Source of the DNA: Kappaphycus alvarezii
Lineage: Eukaryota > Rhodophyta > Florideophyceae > Gigartinales > Solieriaceae
DNA length: 64,000 bases
Reading direction: 5' to 3'
NCBI GenBank assembly: GCA_002205965.3
Contig: NADL03000512.1
Coordinates: forward strand, 682,001 to 746,000
Shown here: positions 24,227 to 36,339 of the stretch, one piece after another
Layout: the number at the start of each line of letters is the position of its first letter
Numbering within the stretch: the first letter of the stretch is position 1
Position numbers and translations under genes: made by a program
The notes under the pieces: generated by a model
What the model was told of the DNA's origin: nothing
Database searches by the model: none
What the model saw: the letters and a program-made list of their open reading frames with translations, nothing else

Positions 24227-24417
24227 CGACGTTTCGCGACAGAAAAATGCGGCATGCCCACCAAGTCAGCGCCGTCCGGTTCAACCTGATCCGACCTTCG
24301 CACGCACCAACGAACCAAGTGCACCATCCGTGCCTCTCTGATCTCGGTGTTTCGTGATTTACACAACATATCCCCCATCCCTCCCAATCCTCCTTCTTAA
24401 GACCGTCTTCCCTAAGC

Positions 24418-24980
24418 CTAAGCCCGTCCTCCCCATTGCCAACCTAAAACCCTTTTGTCTACATCGAACTTTTGCAACAGCAATATATTCATAGATTTTA
24501 GGGCCCTAATCGATAAAATGCTAACATGCAAGAACGGCAACCCATTTGTGATCTGCAGCATCACTCTAAGCACTGATTGGTGGCGAATGCGCGCAACGCG
24601 GGCGGCGCGCAGTGTGGAGAGGGCGTCGTAGAGCGATCCGCCGCTCATGGGCTCGATGAAGAGGAGTATAGAGGCTTAATAAGGGTGCTGGAGCGAACAG
24701 AAGAACTAAGAGATGAATTGATGGCGCAACGCAGCGTAACACGCAGTCTTGAGTCGTAAATGAACGGCGGTCGAGCGCTACAGGGGCGAGGAAGAGTCAA
24801 TCGAAAACGCGCAGATCCTGATGGCGATGGGCGAGCCGGTGATGTGCCTGCGGTAAACGGCGCCGAACAAGCTGTGGCTGAGGCGATGCGACGAGAGCTC
24901 GAAACATATCGAGGATAACGTAATCATCAGACGTAGTAGAAATGGACGAAGTTCTTGTGCGAATGCAGGGAGGAAGAGAC
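24418..24980 (-). pseudogene. Protein kinase remnant (TKL-like)
   Basis: Reading the minus strand from about 24,980, one frame has LFGAVYRRHITGSPIAIRI (about 24,815-24,875), matching the end of the glycine-rich loop and the VAIK lysine motif, with Lys replaced by Arg. After several frame breaks, MSGGSLYDAL (24,648) and QITNGLPFLH follow, then a damaged catalytic loop in which the family's HRDLKSxNILL reads IRALKSMNILL. The catalytic Asp is therefore missing. No DFG motif is recognisable after it. The segment is dead by several criteria. The GGSLYD and LKSxNIL spacing is like Raf/MLK-type kinases. Confidence 0.75.
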
Positions 24981-25385
24981 GTAATCGATAGGACAGCCAC
25001 CGAAAGCATGCTAACGCCGCGCTAGGGGTGGGAAAATATGGCGCACGAGGCCATGGGGAGCTCTCTGTGTTTTGAAGTGCTAATTATGGTCGTAAGCGCT
25101 GTTTCTAGCTTCCTATTGAAGTAAAGAAGGGAGGAGTGGTGGAACAAGAATAGGATGGGCAACATTTTCTTTGAATCCCCAGGGATACCATACCACAGAT
25201 ATGGCGACTAAGACTGCGCTTCAGTCTGCTCTGGTCGCAAATCGACTTTATGGATGATATGATGGACGGCCTTGTAATAGTCACGCCCTGGTGATCTTGC
25301 CTCAACGTTATTACCAGATTTACCTCTGTCATTCTTCTCAGGTTTCGTCGAACTTGTAGTCATCCTTGCGAATCTGCACAATCAT
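24981..25385. other. Spacer, nothing recognised
   Basis: Ordinary sequence between the kinase remnant and the first transposase remnant. Short minus-strand frames only. Confidence 0.4.
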
Positions 25386-26475
25386 ATTATGCATTAAGAA
25401 AAAAGCGCCCAACACCGTGTTCATATCTTCCCTATAACATAAATGGTCAGGATGATTCTAGATTGGGAACCTAGACTGCTAAACGACGAGGTGCGGTTCC
25501 AAAAATTTTCTCACTGCTTCCTGTCCTATGCTAGACACCCGGCCTTACTCTGACTCTGTTTCAGAAATTGCGGATACAATCATTTTGTACCCATGATAAA
25601 ATTCGAAAGAAAGTAGCTGTATTCAAATGTTTCCCTCTTACTTTACGTCGGCGACACACTCTGAAATGTATCGTTCATAACGCGCAAGAAAAATGCACTC
25701 AGCTCGAGGAAATTTAGGTCGTTAAGCATGCCTGGGAAGCCACAAAATAAGCTCTAAACCCTGAGATCCAACCGCACACAGTCACAATCTTCAGAGAGAG
25801 CGCCTTTTCCTTGCCTGCAATAGTGCCGTGATGGTCTTTTGGGCAAACTCGCAACTATTATTTGCTGCAATTCCAAAACACCCCTCACAGCCGGGAAACC
25901 CTACTTCGGCGAACTGGAGTTCGATTTTATTACGTCCACGCCGTTGTTGGAGTTAAGAGGTACTCTTTTTCAAAAGCCGCAGCAATAGGGTAGCAGAAAT
26001 CCTCCAAAGACATAACTGGAGTAGAATCAGCAGTATGGATTGACTCCTCGAGCGCATACGCCGGCATGGAATAAAAGAAGCATGCGCATTGCCGCTGTCA
26101 GCCCCACAAGAGATGATGTAACCTCCTTTCCAGCGGTGCTACAACGATTTACCAAAATGAAATGGTCCGATTTACCTTTCGTTACGTCGTACAGGCCACC
26201 GAATACCTCTCATAATATGCGCAAGCGGCATTCGAATTCTTCTTCAGTACAGCGCGGCCCAAAGAACCCCGATCCATCCCCGCGTAGCTCCAGCGGGGAT
26301 CTAAAGTACTCATCCAGCAATTGATCTGGGCTGTGATGTGATTTCGTGCTTGTTGGCACGATTGCCTGTAAAAGAACCACCCCAGTTCTTCAGGCAAGAT
26401 ATTTTCTTTGGCTGGCAATTCCACTAGCCAGTATGGCGACCAACTCAAGGTCGTCGTTTTCAATGACCAGATCAA
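25386..26475 (-). pseudogene. Harbinger/Plant_tran-like transposase remnant
   Basis: The minus strand, read through many frame changes and stops, gives an N-terminal part with EYFRSPLELRGDGSGFFGPR and TEEEFECRLRIL (26,330-26,210), then a DDE-like middle with PGMLNDLNFLELSAFF (about 25,715-25,670) and a C-terminal stretch that reads like the usual LHNMI ending (about 25,430-25,390). This order fits the plant-transposon-protein family (DDE_4-related). The element is heavily decayed, and no terminal repeats were found. Confidence 0.6.
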
Positions 26476-27172
26476 AAGCCTCTGAGAGGGCTGGGGCGGA
26501 AGCTTGTATCACTTGACATGGTGATGAGATGCTTCTTCATAGATCGCTGTCGGAGTAAGGAGGGGAGGGCCTCAGGGATATAAGGTTAGTAGCAATGGCG
26601 AATGCAGACTTGTGAAAGGGATCGGGAAGTAATATGATGGATGTGTGGAGGAAGAGACGTGTAAAAGACTTGAGAGGGTCCAGCAAGGTGCAATTGATGG
26701 GGTGGTGGCGTGCGAAGCTCTGATAAGGTTGAATTGGTCGGCGGCTGACTTGGTGGGCTTGCCATCTTTTTAACCGTTAGAACAGGTGTCAACTTGTATG
26801 GCCTTTTCGTGCCAAATTCCGACTGCGTTTTAATTGAACAATAAAAGGTTTGGTATTGTCACTTTCAGTGTACAATTTGACAGAGCTAGTGGAGATGATC
26901 TAAATTGCGTTCTACGGTATGACTTTTTGAAATGTGAAAAAATGAAAAATAGAAAACAAGAGTCCAATAGCATAAGCCCAGCTGGCCACTTATTTTTCAG
27001 CATTTTACACCATAAAAGGTAATCTCGAATTTCCCTTTAACGCCTTGAAACGTGGACCGAGGGAAATTCCAACATTTTTGTGAGCTTAGGCTTAAATGGT
27101 TTTCTGAAAAAGAATTGTGCTCATGACAAACTTTACTAATCCGAATAAATATTGGAATTCTTTTCATGCTTC
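26476..27172. other. AT-rich spacer
   Basis: No gene. A segment TTTTACACCATA at about 27,003 recurs near 29,143 as part of a loosely similar AT-rich stretch, possibly ancient repeats flanking the pogo-like element. Confidence 0.35.
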
Positions 27173-29337
27173 CAGTGGCGTTACTTACGCTGGTCACTTG
27201 TAACTATTATATATCAGTACCGTCATCTCTCGATAAATGGCTGCTTGGAGTGGTATTGTCTTGCGGCCAACTAACGAGAGGGGTTAATTATCAAATGCAC
27301 ATGTGCCATATATTTAATCGACCACTTACTAAAAAACTCGTCTATAGTAGCTTGCCTAGCAGTTGTGCTACGTTGCAATCGTAACGACGAGTGTAAGTCG
27401 TAAAGAGAAAATAAAAAAGCCATCTAAGACATCCTCTTAGTATGCGAACACGTCGCAGTATTGCTATTGCGTGCAAATGTTCCTCGATCAAGGGTGGGGG
27501 GACCTCATCATCATTATCTTCCAAACATTCTGAATCACCACGTAAAAAGCCGGCAGCATCTGCCTCATCTTGAATGACATCATCCCTCCGACAGGATTCA
27601 ATAAATCGTCGACAGACATGCGAGCACGTGACGCAACAAGCTCAGTCACACACCTCTCAATTTACTCTCTATGGCCCATAGGCTCCTGTATGGATTCTGT
27701 CACTGCAGTCGTGGATAATAATATTGTATTGTTCCAGCAATGACTGATTACTGATGCAGTTGTATTTTTCCATATTTTTTGCCTGCATGTCATCATGGCA
27801 CTCAAATTATCGACACTGTAAATATTTCTTACATTCGTTTCAGCAAGGTCAATTGCACATTGCATTTGAAATTTTCGATAATTAACCTTCATAGTCGCGA
27901 TAATTCTGGTACTAAATGGCTACATTTTTGACGTAGTGAGTGGCGAAATCAAATTTTTACAAATAGTAAAAATTTGATTTCGGTGTGCTGTAGTTTTGGC
28001 AACGTCTCAGCTGTTCCAGGTGCGGAACAGTTGTCAATAAGCAGGACCATTTGACGATCTGTATCTCGACCAATTAAATTATCGAACCTTAAAAGCCACG
28101 CTTGAAACAAATCAGCAGTTATCCACGCTTACTTGTTGTGCTGATAATCCAGGCCATAATCCTTCCTATAATTTTGTTAATGTCCGACGGCTCTCCACGT
28201 GTCCAGTAAACATCAATTAAAATTTTTGTCACCCATCTTTATTACAAAAAATCAACATTGTAAACCTATCCTTCTGCTTTTTACGTCCAGGAAAAGCGCT
28301 GTGGCAATGGTTGTGTCTAGAGCCATTTTATACTGCAAATCGCATTCATCTGCACTGAAAATATCCCGTCTACTGAAGCCGGATTGAAAGTTCTGTCGTG
28401 TTGGAAGATGTGCATCAATGAACTCTTGGCCAGCATCACTATACTCCTCATGCGATTTAAACACTTTCAGTCAAAAACAACGTTTGAAATTTGTGAGATA
28501 TCCTTCAGAAAATTTTAGAACAATTATTTGGTGCTGGGAATCAGATTCATTGAAGCTAGTTTGCAACCAATAGGCCTGCACGCGAATGATATCACCATTG
28601 CTGTTCCTCTGTTTGTTAGGTTGATGGCATATCCAATTGTAGAGCTGTCTTTCCAGTGGACCATTTGCTTCAGATTTGAAACCTGTGGCTTTGAAAATTC
28701 TTCCGTCTTCGCACTGCGTCATTTCCTATTCCTTCAAAACTCGCCACATTGTAGTTACACCTGGAATCACATGTAGGTGTAACTACAGTGCTTAAGCACA
28801 TGCTGCCAAGGCAGCCTCTGTTGTTTCTTCATGGGAACGCAGGCGGCGAGAAAACTCAGTCCAAATTCTGACCTTTTGTTCGAATCAACGAAATGTAGGA
28901 CTTGGCTTGCATCTTGGGTAGTGTTTTTTGTCTGAATTAGGGTGAAGTGGTGGCTGCTTTGCACTCCGAATTTTATTTCTTCTTGTTACGATTTATATGT
29001 GAAATTCCTGTGAGGTTTCAGCAATGATTGGTTGTCCACCTGAAAAGAAATGACTGTGAAACAGGTCAGCACGAGATGGAAATATTGCGTACAAAAAATC
29101 AAAAAAGGGAAAATTAATAAATATTTCAGTTATTTTTTACACCATATGCTCTGAAATTTCCGAATGAAGGGACTAATTATCGAAAATGGAGGGATATTAT
29201 TTTTCAGTAATTTTTCAGTACATCACATACTTCGTCGACTGCAAATAGGGCCAATTATGGAGATAGGCCATTTATGGAGCGGTTATTTATCAAGAGAAGA
29301 CCGTATTACTGTAGGGCTCATACTTCAAATTCCACTG
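27173..29337 (-). mobile_element. Pogo/Tigger-like DNA transposon (ends tentative)
   Basis: The transposase remnant is certain as a family assignment; the ends are not. CAGTGG at 27,173 and its complement CCACTG at 29,332-29,337 could be the tips of inverted repeats. Inside both lie AT-rich stretches with a GATAAATGG/GATAAATAA core. Tigger/pogo elements often have such ends. Only the first 6 bases match perfectly, and no clean TA target duplication is visible. Confidence 0.4.
27640..28725 (-). pseudogene. Pogo/Tigger-like (DDE_1) transposase remnant
   Basis: The minus strand encodes a CENP-B/Tc5-like DNA-binding part (QLYNWICHQPNKQRNSNGDI and QAYWLQTSFNES, then VLKFSEGYLTNFKRCF). This continues with SRRDIFSADECDLQYKMA, the first catalytic Asp region. 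In further frames come AWLLRFDNLIGRDTDRQMVL and LIDNCSAPGTAE with the second Asp, a damaged version of the family's PPNTTSKIQPLDAG, then a C-terminal part with YRKFQMQCAIDLAET and SVISHCWNNTILLST. Several stops and shifts make it non-functional. The motif order is that of the DDE_1 superfamily used by pogo, Tigger and jerky. Confidence 0.85.
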
Positions 29338-29719
29338 GTATTGATGGTCATCTGAAGATGAGCATCGACGCGAAGATCGCGTCCTGAAAATCGATTGAAG
29401 CGTTGGCTTTTCCTTTCACTAACAAGAAAAATTACATGGGCAATGCCTAAGGACTTCAATCAACAAAGCTGCGCTTTGTGGCTTCGAGCCTGAAGTATAA
29501 CCTTCCTCTTCATTGCTACACGACGGTAAATAAACGGGCCGTCGATATTTTCTTCGACTACGTCATTCATCACGGTTGCACGTCACTCATAAAGGTGGTA
29601 AATAAATTTTTCCTACAAATTGGACTATGTTAAACATGTTTCAAAGAAGCAAGGGAATTATTTTATCAGAATTTCTATTCAACTTTAACTGTTTAAGCAA
29701 CAAAGACTGCCTAAGATTT
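29338..29719. other. AT-rich spacer between transposon remnants
   Basis: Nothing recognised. It may hold the left end of the following Harbinger-like remnant. Confidence 0.35.
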
Positions 29720-30400
29720 TTCGTTTGCAAAGGAATGACATCATAAAAGTCATGGATGTAATTGGTTTTAAGTTTCCCAGGCAGCTACGAAAAGGAACTG
29801 CTACGGGATCAGCTAACTTTCGTCTGCTGTATTATTTTGCGAAGATTAGAGATGCCGTCATGTTTGACATACTTGGAGTCACTTTTTCGAAAGCAGTCTT
29901 TCCAGCTCTCCGATATTTATTGTGAGGGCATGGAGTGGCTACTAACCACTACACGTGTGGAAAAAACTTATTAATCATTGGACGCAATTATATTTTTATG
30001 CAACAGCGTACTCCTATGTGCGGAGAATGTATTGCAGAAAAATTGAATGCGGAGACAAACTTCTTTCGATTTATAGACAGCACAGTGATTGTATTTGTGT
30101 GCCCAAGTGGCTCCCACATGCTGCAAGTATTTAATTAAAACAGATAAAATCGAAAGGACTCTATCAAGTTTCAAACTGTAACGGTACCGGATGGGTTGAT
30201 TCTATACGCATGCTTATTTTTAAAGGGGCGCTGGCACGACTCGACACCTTACTTCAGGAGTGGTCTCGAAGAAACCGATACAGATAAGTATTGCATTTAA
30301 GGAGAAATCGATTACAATCGTCGTTGGTTTCTCTCAGGTCCATATGAGGGAAGGCTTTTCAGTCGTACTAGACGACATTCAATTTAGTAATGTCCAAAAG
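29720..30400 (+). pseudogene. Harbinger-like (DDE_4) transposase remnant
   Basis: The plus strand encodes a first block (29,725-29,925) resembling the pre-catalytic region of PIF/Harbinger transposases. From about 30,055 comes FFRFIDSTVIVFVCPSGSHM, then SIKFQTVTVPDGLILYAYF, WHDSTPYFRSGLEETDTDKY, and YNRRWFLSGPYEG in the next frame. This matches the DDE_4 pattern of F-I-D-G-T, K-x-Q, P-D-G-L, H-D and G-D-x-x-Y. The first Asp is present, but the Gly after it is changed and stops interrupt the sequence. No terminal repeats were recognised. Confidence 0.75.
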
Positions 30401-31108
30401 GAGACCTACTATAGAATCGATTTTCATGCAAATCAATATAGATCTCGTTGTATCAGTTTTTTGTTTCTTTTTTTCATTTTTAATTGCTTCTTTTTTGATA
30501 CATTTGTTTTCATTTTTGATGGCTTCAAGTATATCTGAATCGGTTGCTGTTCATGTGAATGGATTCAGCACGAAGTCATGGGTTACAGAAACGGTCGGAT
30601 GATAGCCATATCCGGCAACTGCTATCCATGCCGGCTTGTTACTTGGTACGGTTTTCATCTGCTTGGGTTGTTGCTTATCTTTGATGGTGAATTTTCCATA
30701 ACAAAGTTACTCACCCGACCTGCTGGAGTGGTATAAGAGTTAGTAATAGAAGTAAAACAAGCTGGTGAGGGAGCCTAACAGTTCAACAGCTCATAGCCTG
30801 TTCTCGATGCCGATTCCTCTTCCCTGCTCTAGTCCCCATTACGTTTCCCTGCTTCGGGCCATTATCATCTATGTAGATCTGATCGTCCCAGCCCAGTGTA
30901 CATTCCGATCCACTGTGTCTACTGAAGACCAGCCTATCATGATTCCTCAATCAAAGCCTACTTTGCAACGGACGAATTCAAGAGGAAAATGAAAGTGTTG
31001 GAGTCCCCAGTATTATCGCTTTACCAGGCTGCAATGGTGCTGAACAACGTCCGGAATTGTGTTTACCAACTATAAATCTCTAAATATTTAAAGTATAGGC
31101 CACCGTCT
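30401..31108. other. AT-rich spacer
   Basis: A T-rich run at 30,450-30,520 encodes a Phe-rich frame that is not credible as protein. Nothing else recognised. Confidence 0.35.
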
Positions 31109-31592
31109 TTAGAGAAATACCTGTTTACGGGTGAAGATACCGCATATAAGTAGTTGCCCTTGACTCAATTTCTTCACCAAAACCCCCATCACCATACGAA
31201 ACTTTGTTAGTTCTAACTCTTGGTTAGCCTGTAAAGCCTCCCGCCACTCTTCACGATCCTTACCTTTCTCGTTCACCTCTAGACCCATTTTCATTCTTCC
31301 TAAAGCGAGCTTCTCTTTATCCAACCTAATGCGTGCGAGATCTGCGTCTCGCAAATTCATCTCGCAAATACATCGCAAAGCGTTCTAACTCCCCTGCAGG
31401 GCATAAAATACGTTGCGATATCCGTCTACGCTCATCAAAGGACTCTTGTGAGCTCTCCCTTACGCTTTCAATATCAGTATTAGATGCTGTACAACTTACT
31501 GTCATGCTCCGCAACTCGCTCGCGAAGCGCTCTTTTTCATAGCCAAGCTCTTCAGCTGCCCTCTTGCTCAGTATCCCTCCTTGAATTCGCAT
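31109..31592 (-). pseudogene. Coiled-coil protein remnant with one frameshift
   Basis: Two overlapping minus-strand frames (31,592-31,326 and 31,378-31,109) join into one highly charged helical protein: KRAAEELGYEKERFASELRS, then SSQESFDERRRISQRIL, then NLRDADLARIRLDKEKLALG and EWREALQANQELELTKFRMV. The heptad-like Leu/Glu/Arg pattern indicates coiled coil. No family can be named. It may be part of a mobile-element protein, given its neighbours. Confidence 0.4.
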
Positions 31593-34477
31593 CTTTACGC
31601 TCCCTAGGGCACTTCAGAAGTATCTCTTCCATCTTTCCGACCTCCCCCTACACCTCAGATCTGATTTGATCCCGTTTATCAGGACTGTTGAAGGAATCTT
31701 GTAATCGCTTGTATCTGTCTTGCATATACTTCCCATGAATAGGTTTCCGCAGTATAGGGTTCTGATTTGGCCTCTCCACAGCCTCCTCGAAAATTCTGCA
31801 CTCACATTGACGAACTTGTCAATGTGGGCCTTTGCAGCATCCAACTCCCGAACTTGTACAAGGTCTTTTTACGGCGAAAATCTTCTGTGCCTTCCCTTCT
31901 TATCCTTCCTGAGGGTAGGTCGAACAAGTTTTACCTCATTATTTGCCGAATTCTCATTGGCTAAGGCGCCTGGGTAGACAGCGCGAGGGTGGCGGCATTA
32001 GTGGTAAGTCAAAGCCAGGAACGGCAGAAGGACTGCGGAATCGGTGAGGGGGTGAGACAAACGGTCTGCGAGTCAGGAAAAGCGGCGGCCGGACGGCGGG
32101 AGCGGTACTCTGGATTGTGTATGATGTGGGGAAGACGGCAGAAGCGGTAGGAAAGCTGCTGAAACAGTGGGATGGACTGCTTGAGCGGGACGAGAGATAA
32201 TATGGGGAGTGGGTAATACATGAGTTACGGATGAGTCACGTTAGACGGTATTTGAAGAGTGAAGGAAGCGTTTTGGGAACCGTTTGCAGGGTCTGGGGAG
32301 TTTTTGGCATGTTTGGGTGAGATAATCGCAGGTTTTGGGTTTATTGTGGCGGGAATGGGTGAGGCGCACGAAGTAGACCTTTTGCCATCGGTAGGGGTAC
32401 CGGAAATGGTGATGGAAGTCGTGTTTATCGCAGATATAGTAGGAGGGCTTGAGGAGATGGCCGAGTTGCTAAACCGGCTGGTGATGGGGGTAGATGCGGA
32501 CGGTAAATCGTAAGTGTTTGGTTTTAAAACTACAATAATGCCAATTGGTGAATTTACCTTTCTTTTTTTCGTAGAGAAAGTAATCCAATAGATCTTCAGA
32601 CGTTGAAGATGGGATTTTATGTGCAATTGGATGGTATTTTCGTGTTCGGGATAGAGGAATACGGAGGCTTGACCGAGAATGGGAGGGTAGTATTTCGGGG
32701 AGAGGGGTCTTGGGGTGCTAATTTCGCGCCTCTTTTAATCGCACATGTTTTTAATAACGGGGGGATCTCAGCATACCTCCTAACGACTCCAAAGGCTTTT
32801 CTCACTTACGCATTACAGGCTGTAAATCGTTTGGCAAATTTTGCCATAATTAATAGTGAAAAGTGGTGCGTGAGCTCACTATTCTGACTCGACTTCACGT
32901 TTTTCACATTCCACCTTTTGTATTTAAAAGCTACATTTGCTTTCCAAACTGCTCCATCCATCACATTTCTGACCCAATACCTTCTCCCAATCACTTCCGC
33001 AAACACGACCTCAACGATCAAACTTACCCTACTCCAAACCACTCACATATCCGCTGCCTCAACGACCTCCTGAGGCATCCGAGTCAACTTTTCCTACCAT
33101 TCCATAACTCCCTCCCTCAACCACGTCCCTAACAATTTCCCAGTAAATCTACGAAATACACCCTCAACTCCATCTCCAACCGCTCTGAAACAGGCTCCGC
33201 CACTTGTTTTCCTACCTAGCAAGACATTCCCTATCTGCTCTGCCATCTGCTCCCTCATCTGCTCCTCCACCCTGTTCACCACTGTTCCTCTATCTGTCCT
33301 AACAACCTGATACCATATCCGCTTCTCTATCCACTTCACAGTCCGGGTATCTCACCTGTTTTCTTACCAGATTAGCCTACTTCATTCAACGGAGAATGAT
33401 TCTCCATGCCCAAACTGAGGAAAAACTATTGGATTAATATTTTTGTTCAATACATCCAATTTTTGATTGAGTGCGTGACGGTTTCTTGCTGTCTCTGTAC
33501 CATAAGGAATGCACACGTTTGGATATCTTGCCCCTGCTTCTAACCGTAACGTAACTCAAAGCATGACTTACAATGATATTGTTGCAACCTTTTCCGGTCC
33601 TTTTGCACGCTTCTTGACAGACTGGGAAATAAAATTAGTTGTAACTTCTCAAACTGGTAAGGCACTATACGGTTGATTATTTGAGTTGTGCTTCTTCTTT
33701 AGAGCTTAAGTGAGTTTTAAACTCGAATTTTCCTCGGTATTTGACTCAACTAATTGATCTCCCTTCTTGCTTGTGAGTCGCAACTTGAGAAATGGTTGAT
33801 TTCAAAAGAATAAAAACCATTTTCACACCAATCAAACCGCAGCCATCTCTTTTGCAATAAATCAGAGCAAGCAGTAATGTTGCCTAGTAATATATTCTGC
33901 TTCGAAATGTTTCAATTGAGGGCGCAGAAATGGTTTCTGGTATACCGTGATGAAATTTTTTTGGGGCGTTGTCCATTAATATGCGGCGACTCACCGAATA
34001 GGACAGATACAGTATTTTGTTCCTGTATTTCCATACTCTACCTGTCACTTCGCTCCATCTTATATATTTTCATTGTTGCCAAAAATCAAAGAATGATTAC
34101 CCCTGAAGAAAAATTGAAAAGTTGTATGGTAGTCGACTGGATTTTTCAGTATTTGAAGGTGTAATGTAAGGCCCCTCAGACTTACTTTTTGTACATCATT
34201 TCGAGTAATAGTTACAGTACTGTAAAATACTATCGTTTTAATTGAATAAACTCCGTTCTGTTCTTTGCGTTTTAATTATAGTCTAACTTCAAAAGCTGTA
34301 ACTAAACTTGCTCAACCTTTGTGCTTATTCGCGAAATTTGTGGCCCTAATTTATTCCATAGGGTTGAAATGTTCAATATTGTAATGTATCATGTAAGTGG
34401 CCTCTTTAAAAATTTACTAACTGCACAAATGCAATACGAACTTTGAAATAGATAGCTAATGCTGTTCGCATGGAAAC
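31593..34477. other. Spacer, no recognised gene
   Basis: Several frames of 60-133 residues on both strands, none with a domain. On the plus strand 32,259-32,513 encodes a hydrophobic, acidic 84-residue frame (FGFIVAGMGEAHEVDLLPSV) with a matching-size minus-strand shadow, so it is weak. The palindrome motif appears only once (about 34,213). Confidence 0.4.
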
Positions 34478-34584
34478 TGTCAAAGGAACCAAGACAGCCT
34501 GTTTCACAGAGCAAAACAGTATAAGAGCCCGTCGCTGTAGCCAACAATGGATTGAGGTAAAGGGTATCGGTACACCTTACTACA
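34478..34584 (+). repeat. 5' LTR of copia element
   Basis: 107 bases, TG...CA bounded. Shares with the 3' LTR the blocks AAGACAGCCT, GTAGCCAACAATRGATTGA and GGTATYGGT. It is shorter than the right LTR because it lacks a duplicated CAAAGGAACYAAGA unit of about 45 bases. Confidence 0.85.
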
Positions 34585-35729
34585 GGTTATGGGCAACTGC
34601 CAGAAAGCGTAACCCACTGCACCCCAGCTGACAAACAAACATCACCCAACCACAGCACGCACATCCACCCTGGATCCGCCGCCAGCAACCAATCAACCGC
34701 CACGACACCCGCCGAGCTCGACAGCTCGAGCAATCCGTGTAGCAAAACGAACACAACACGCGCCGTTCTCCAAGCTGAAACAACAACTACTTCGACTCTC
34801 CAGATTATCAGCATCCGATAGCGGAATAACATACCATACAACACCAGAAAACAATCAGCAAAAACATGAAGCACATATCCACACCCAAAATCGCCACCCA
34901 CGATAGGGCAAACTACACCCCGCGGCTCTTTTCCACCTGCGGTGCCCCATCATTCATTGACGCCACCAAACATGTCATGGAAGACCCTATGCCGCCCACA
35001 GATCCTGCAAAACTCACCACGTTATCAAACTTCAAGACATACTCGTAGGGCTCTGATCGATTCAATACCACCCGACATCACCTCACTCGTGATACGATGC
35101 AATGTCCGACCAACCCCCACCAACTCATCACCGCGGTAACAAAATACTTGGATGCTGCCCTTGACAAGGATCATCACTCAGCCAAGGCACTAGCATAACG
35201 CACTGAATTCGACGGTGGAATGACCGTGGCAGACTGTCAAAGAGCATATGAGAGCTTCGGAGCCCAAATAATTGCGCCCGACTACCCAAGCATCGAAAAC
35301 CCACGAACCGCCGTAGAATTAATGATCGATGGACTGCAAAGTAGCCCCACCCCGCAAATTGGCATGCTTCTGTTTCACAACAAACGGAAAGATCCCAATG
35401 ACTTCGCCCACCACGTTACAGGACTCATACGATTCGCATTCTCCGGGATGGCCGGACCGTCCACATCTCAACCCGCACCTCAAGAAACGACGACAGCCGC
35501 ATTACCTGAAATAATGACCCAATTCAAAGCAATACGCGCCACAAACTTCAAGCCATGCCAACACCACATACAGGTAGGCTACCCCAACCCACGAGACACA
35601 GATGCCCAGGGCAGGGACGCTAACCATCAGAGAAACAAGAAAACAAAAGCAAATGCAAAGCACACCAACAGAGAATACCCCGAGCTCATGAAGCAAATCC
35701 AATCCATGATCACGGAAGGCAACAACTAG
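34585..35729 (+). pseudogene. gag-like region of copia element
   Basis: The best preserved part is the frame at 35,220-35,729 (169 residues), beginning MTVADCQRAYESFGAQIIAP and ending in a Lys/Asn-rich basic tail (GRDANHQRNKKTKANAKHTN) that may bind nucleic acid. No CCHC zinc knuckle is visible. Upstream frames from 34,866 are broken pieces of the same region. Confidence 0.6.
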
Positions 35730-35940
35730 AACTCGGAAAAGTCCGAGTCGAAAACCGGTAAATTCATTGTAGACTCTGGTGCTAACCTAACACTCATGTC
35801 CATCCACACACTCAACGCAACAACACTCATCTCTCCAATGCCCAAAACTCAGCCACGGGCGATTCCATTGTATGTACCCATGCTTGCACTACGAACATCC
35901 AGACGAACAAGAGAAAGCTCAACGTCTACCAGCGATGACC
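35730..35940 (+). pseudogene. Protease region of copia element
   Basis: A retropepsin-like active site is preserved as KFIVDSGANLTLMS, with the catalytic D-S-G-A at about 35,772-35,783. The downstream part of the domain is interrupted. Confidence 0.75.
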
Positions 35941-36339
35941 AACTTGTCACTCACGGCAAACCTCCTTTCTGTGCGCGCCTTCTAGTCCACATACGGACCA
36001 CTTCTATTCACAAGCCAAGCTGCGTTCCTGCTCGAAACGAGAAAAAACAAACCAATCCTTATCGCCACGGCACCTTGGCGCAAATCACAGCATTTGTACA
36101 TAGTCAAGTACACACACAAACCTGGCAACAGCCATGTTCGCATAGCAGGCGCCACGTCACTTCGTGAACGTAAAAGGAAACCACGCACTACGCACATCCA
36201 ATCGATCCCACACGCCCACCTTCAACGATCGACAACACCACCTAGGACCAAAATGATGGCAACAAACAGATAGACATCGCCAAGCCCATTGTACGCACAT
36301 ACCCTATCACACATCCCAAACCACGCACAAGGAAACCAG

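Noticed and set aside
30260-30538. Phe-rich frame that could be a membrane protein
   Set aside because: It translates a T-run next to a transposase remnant; the amino-acid run is compositional.
31109-31592. Naming the coiled-coil remnant as a known structural protein
   Set aside because: Charged heptads alone do not identify a family.
32225-32626. 133-residue Ser/Thr/Ile-rich minus-strand frame
   Set aside because: It is antisense to an equally open plus-strand frame; neither has motifs, so coding was not claimed.
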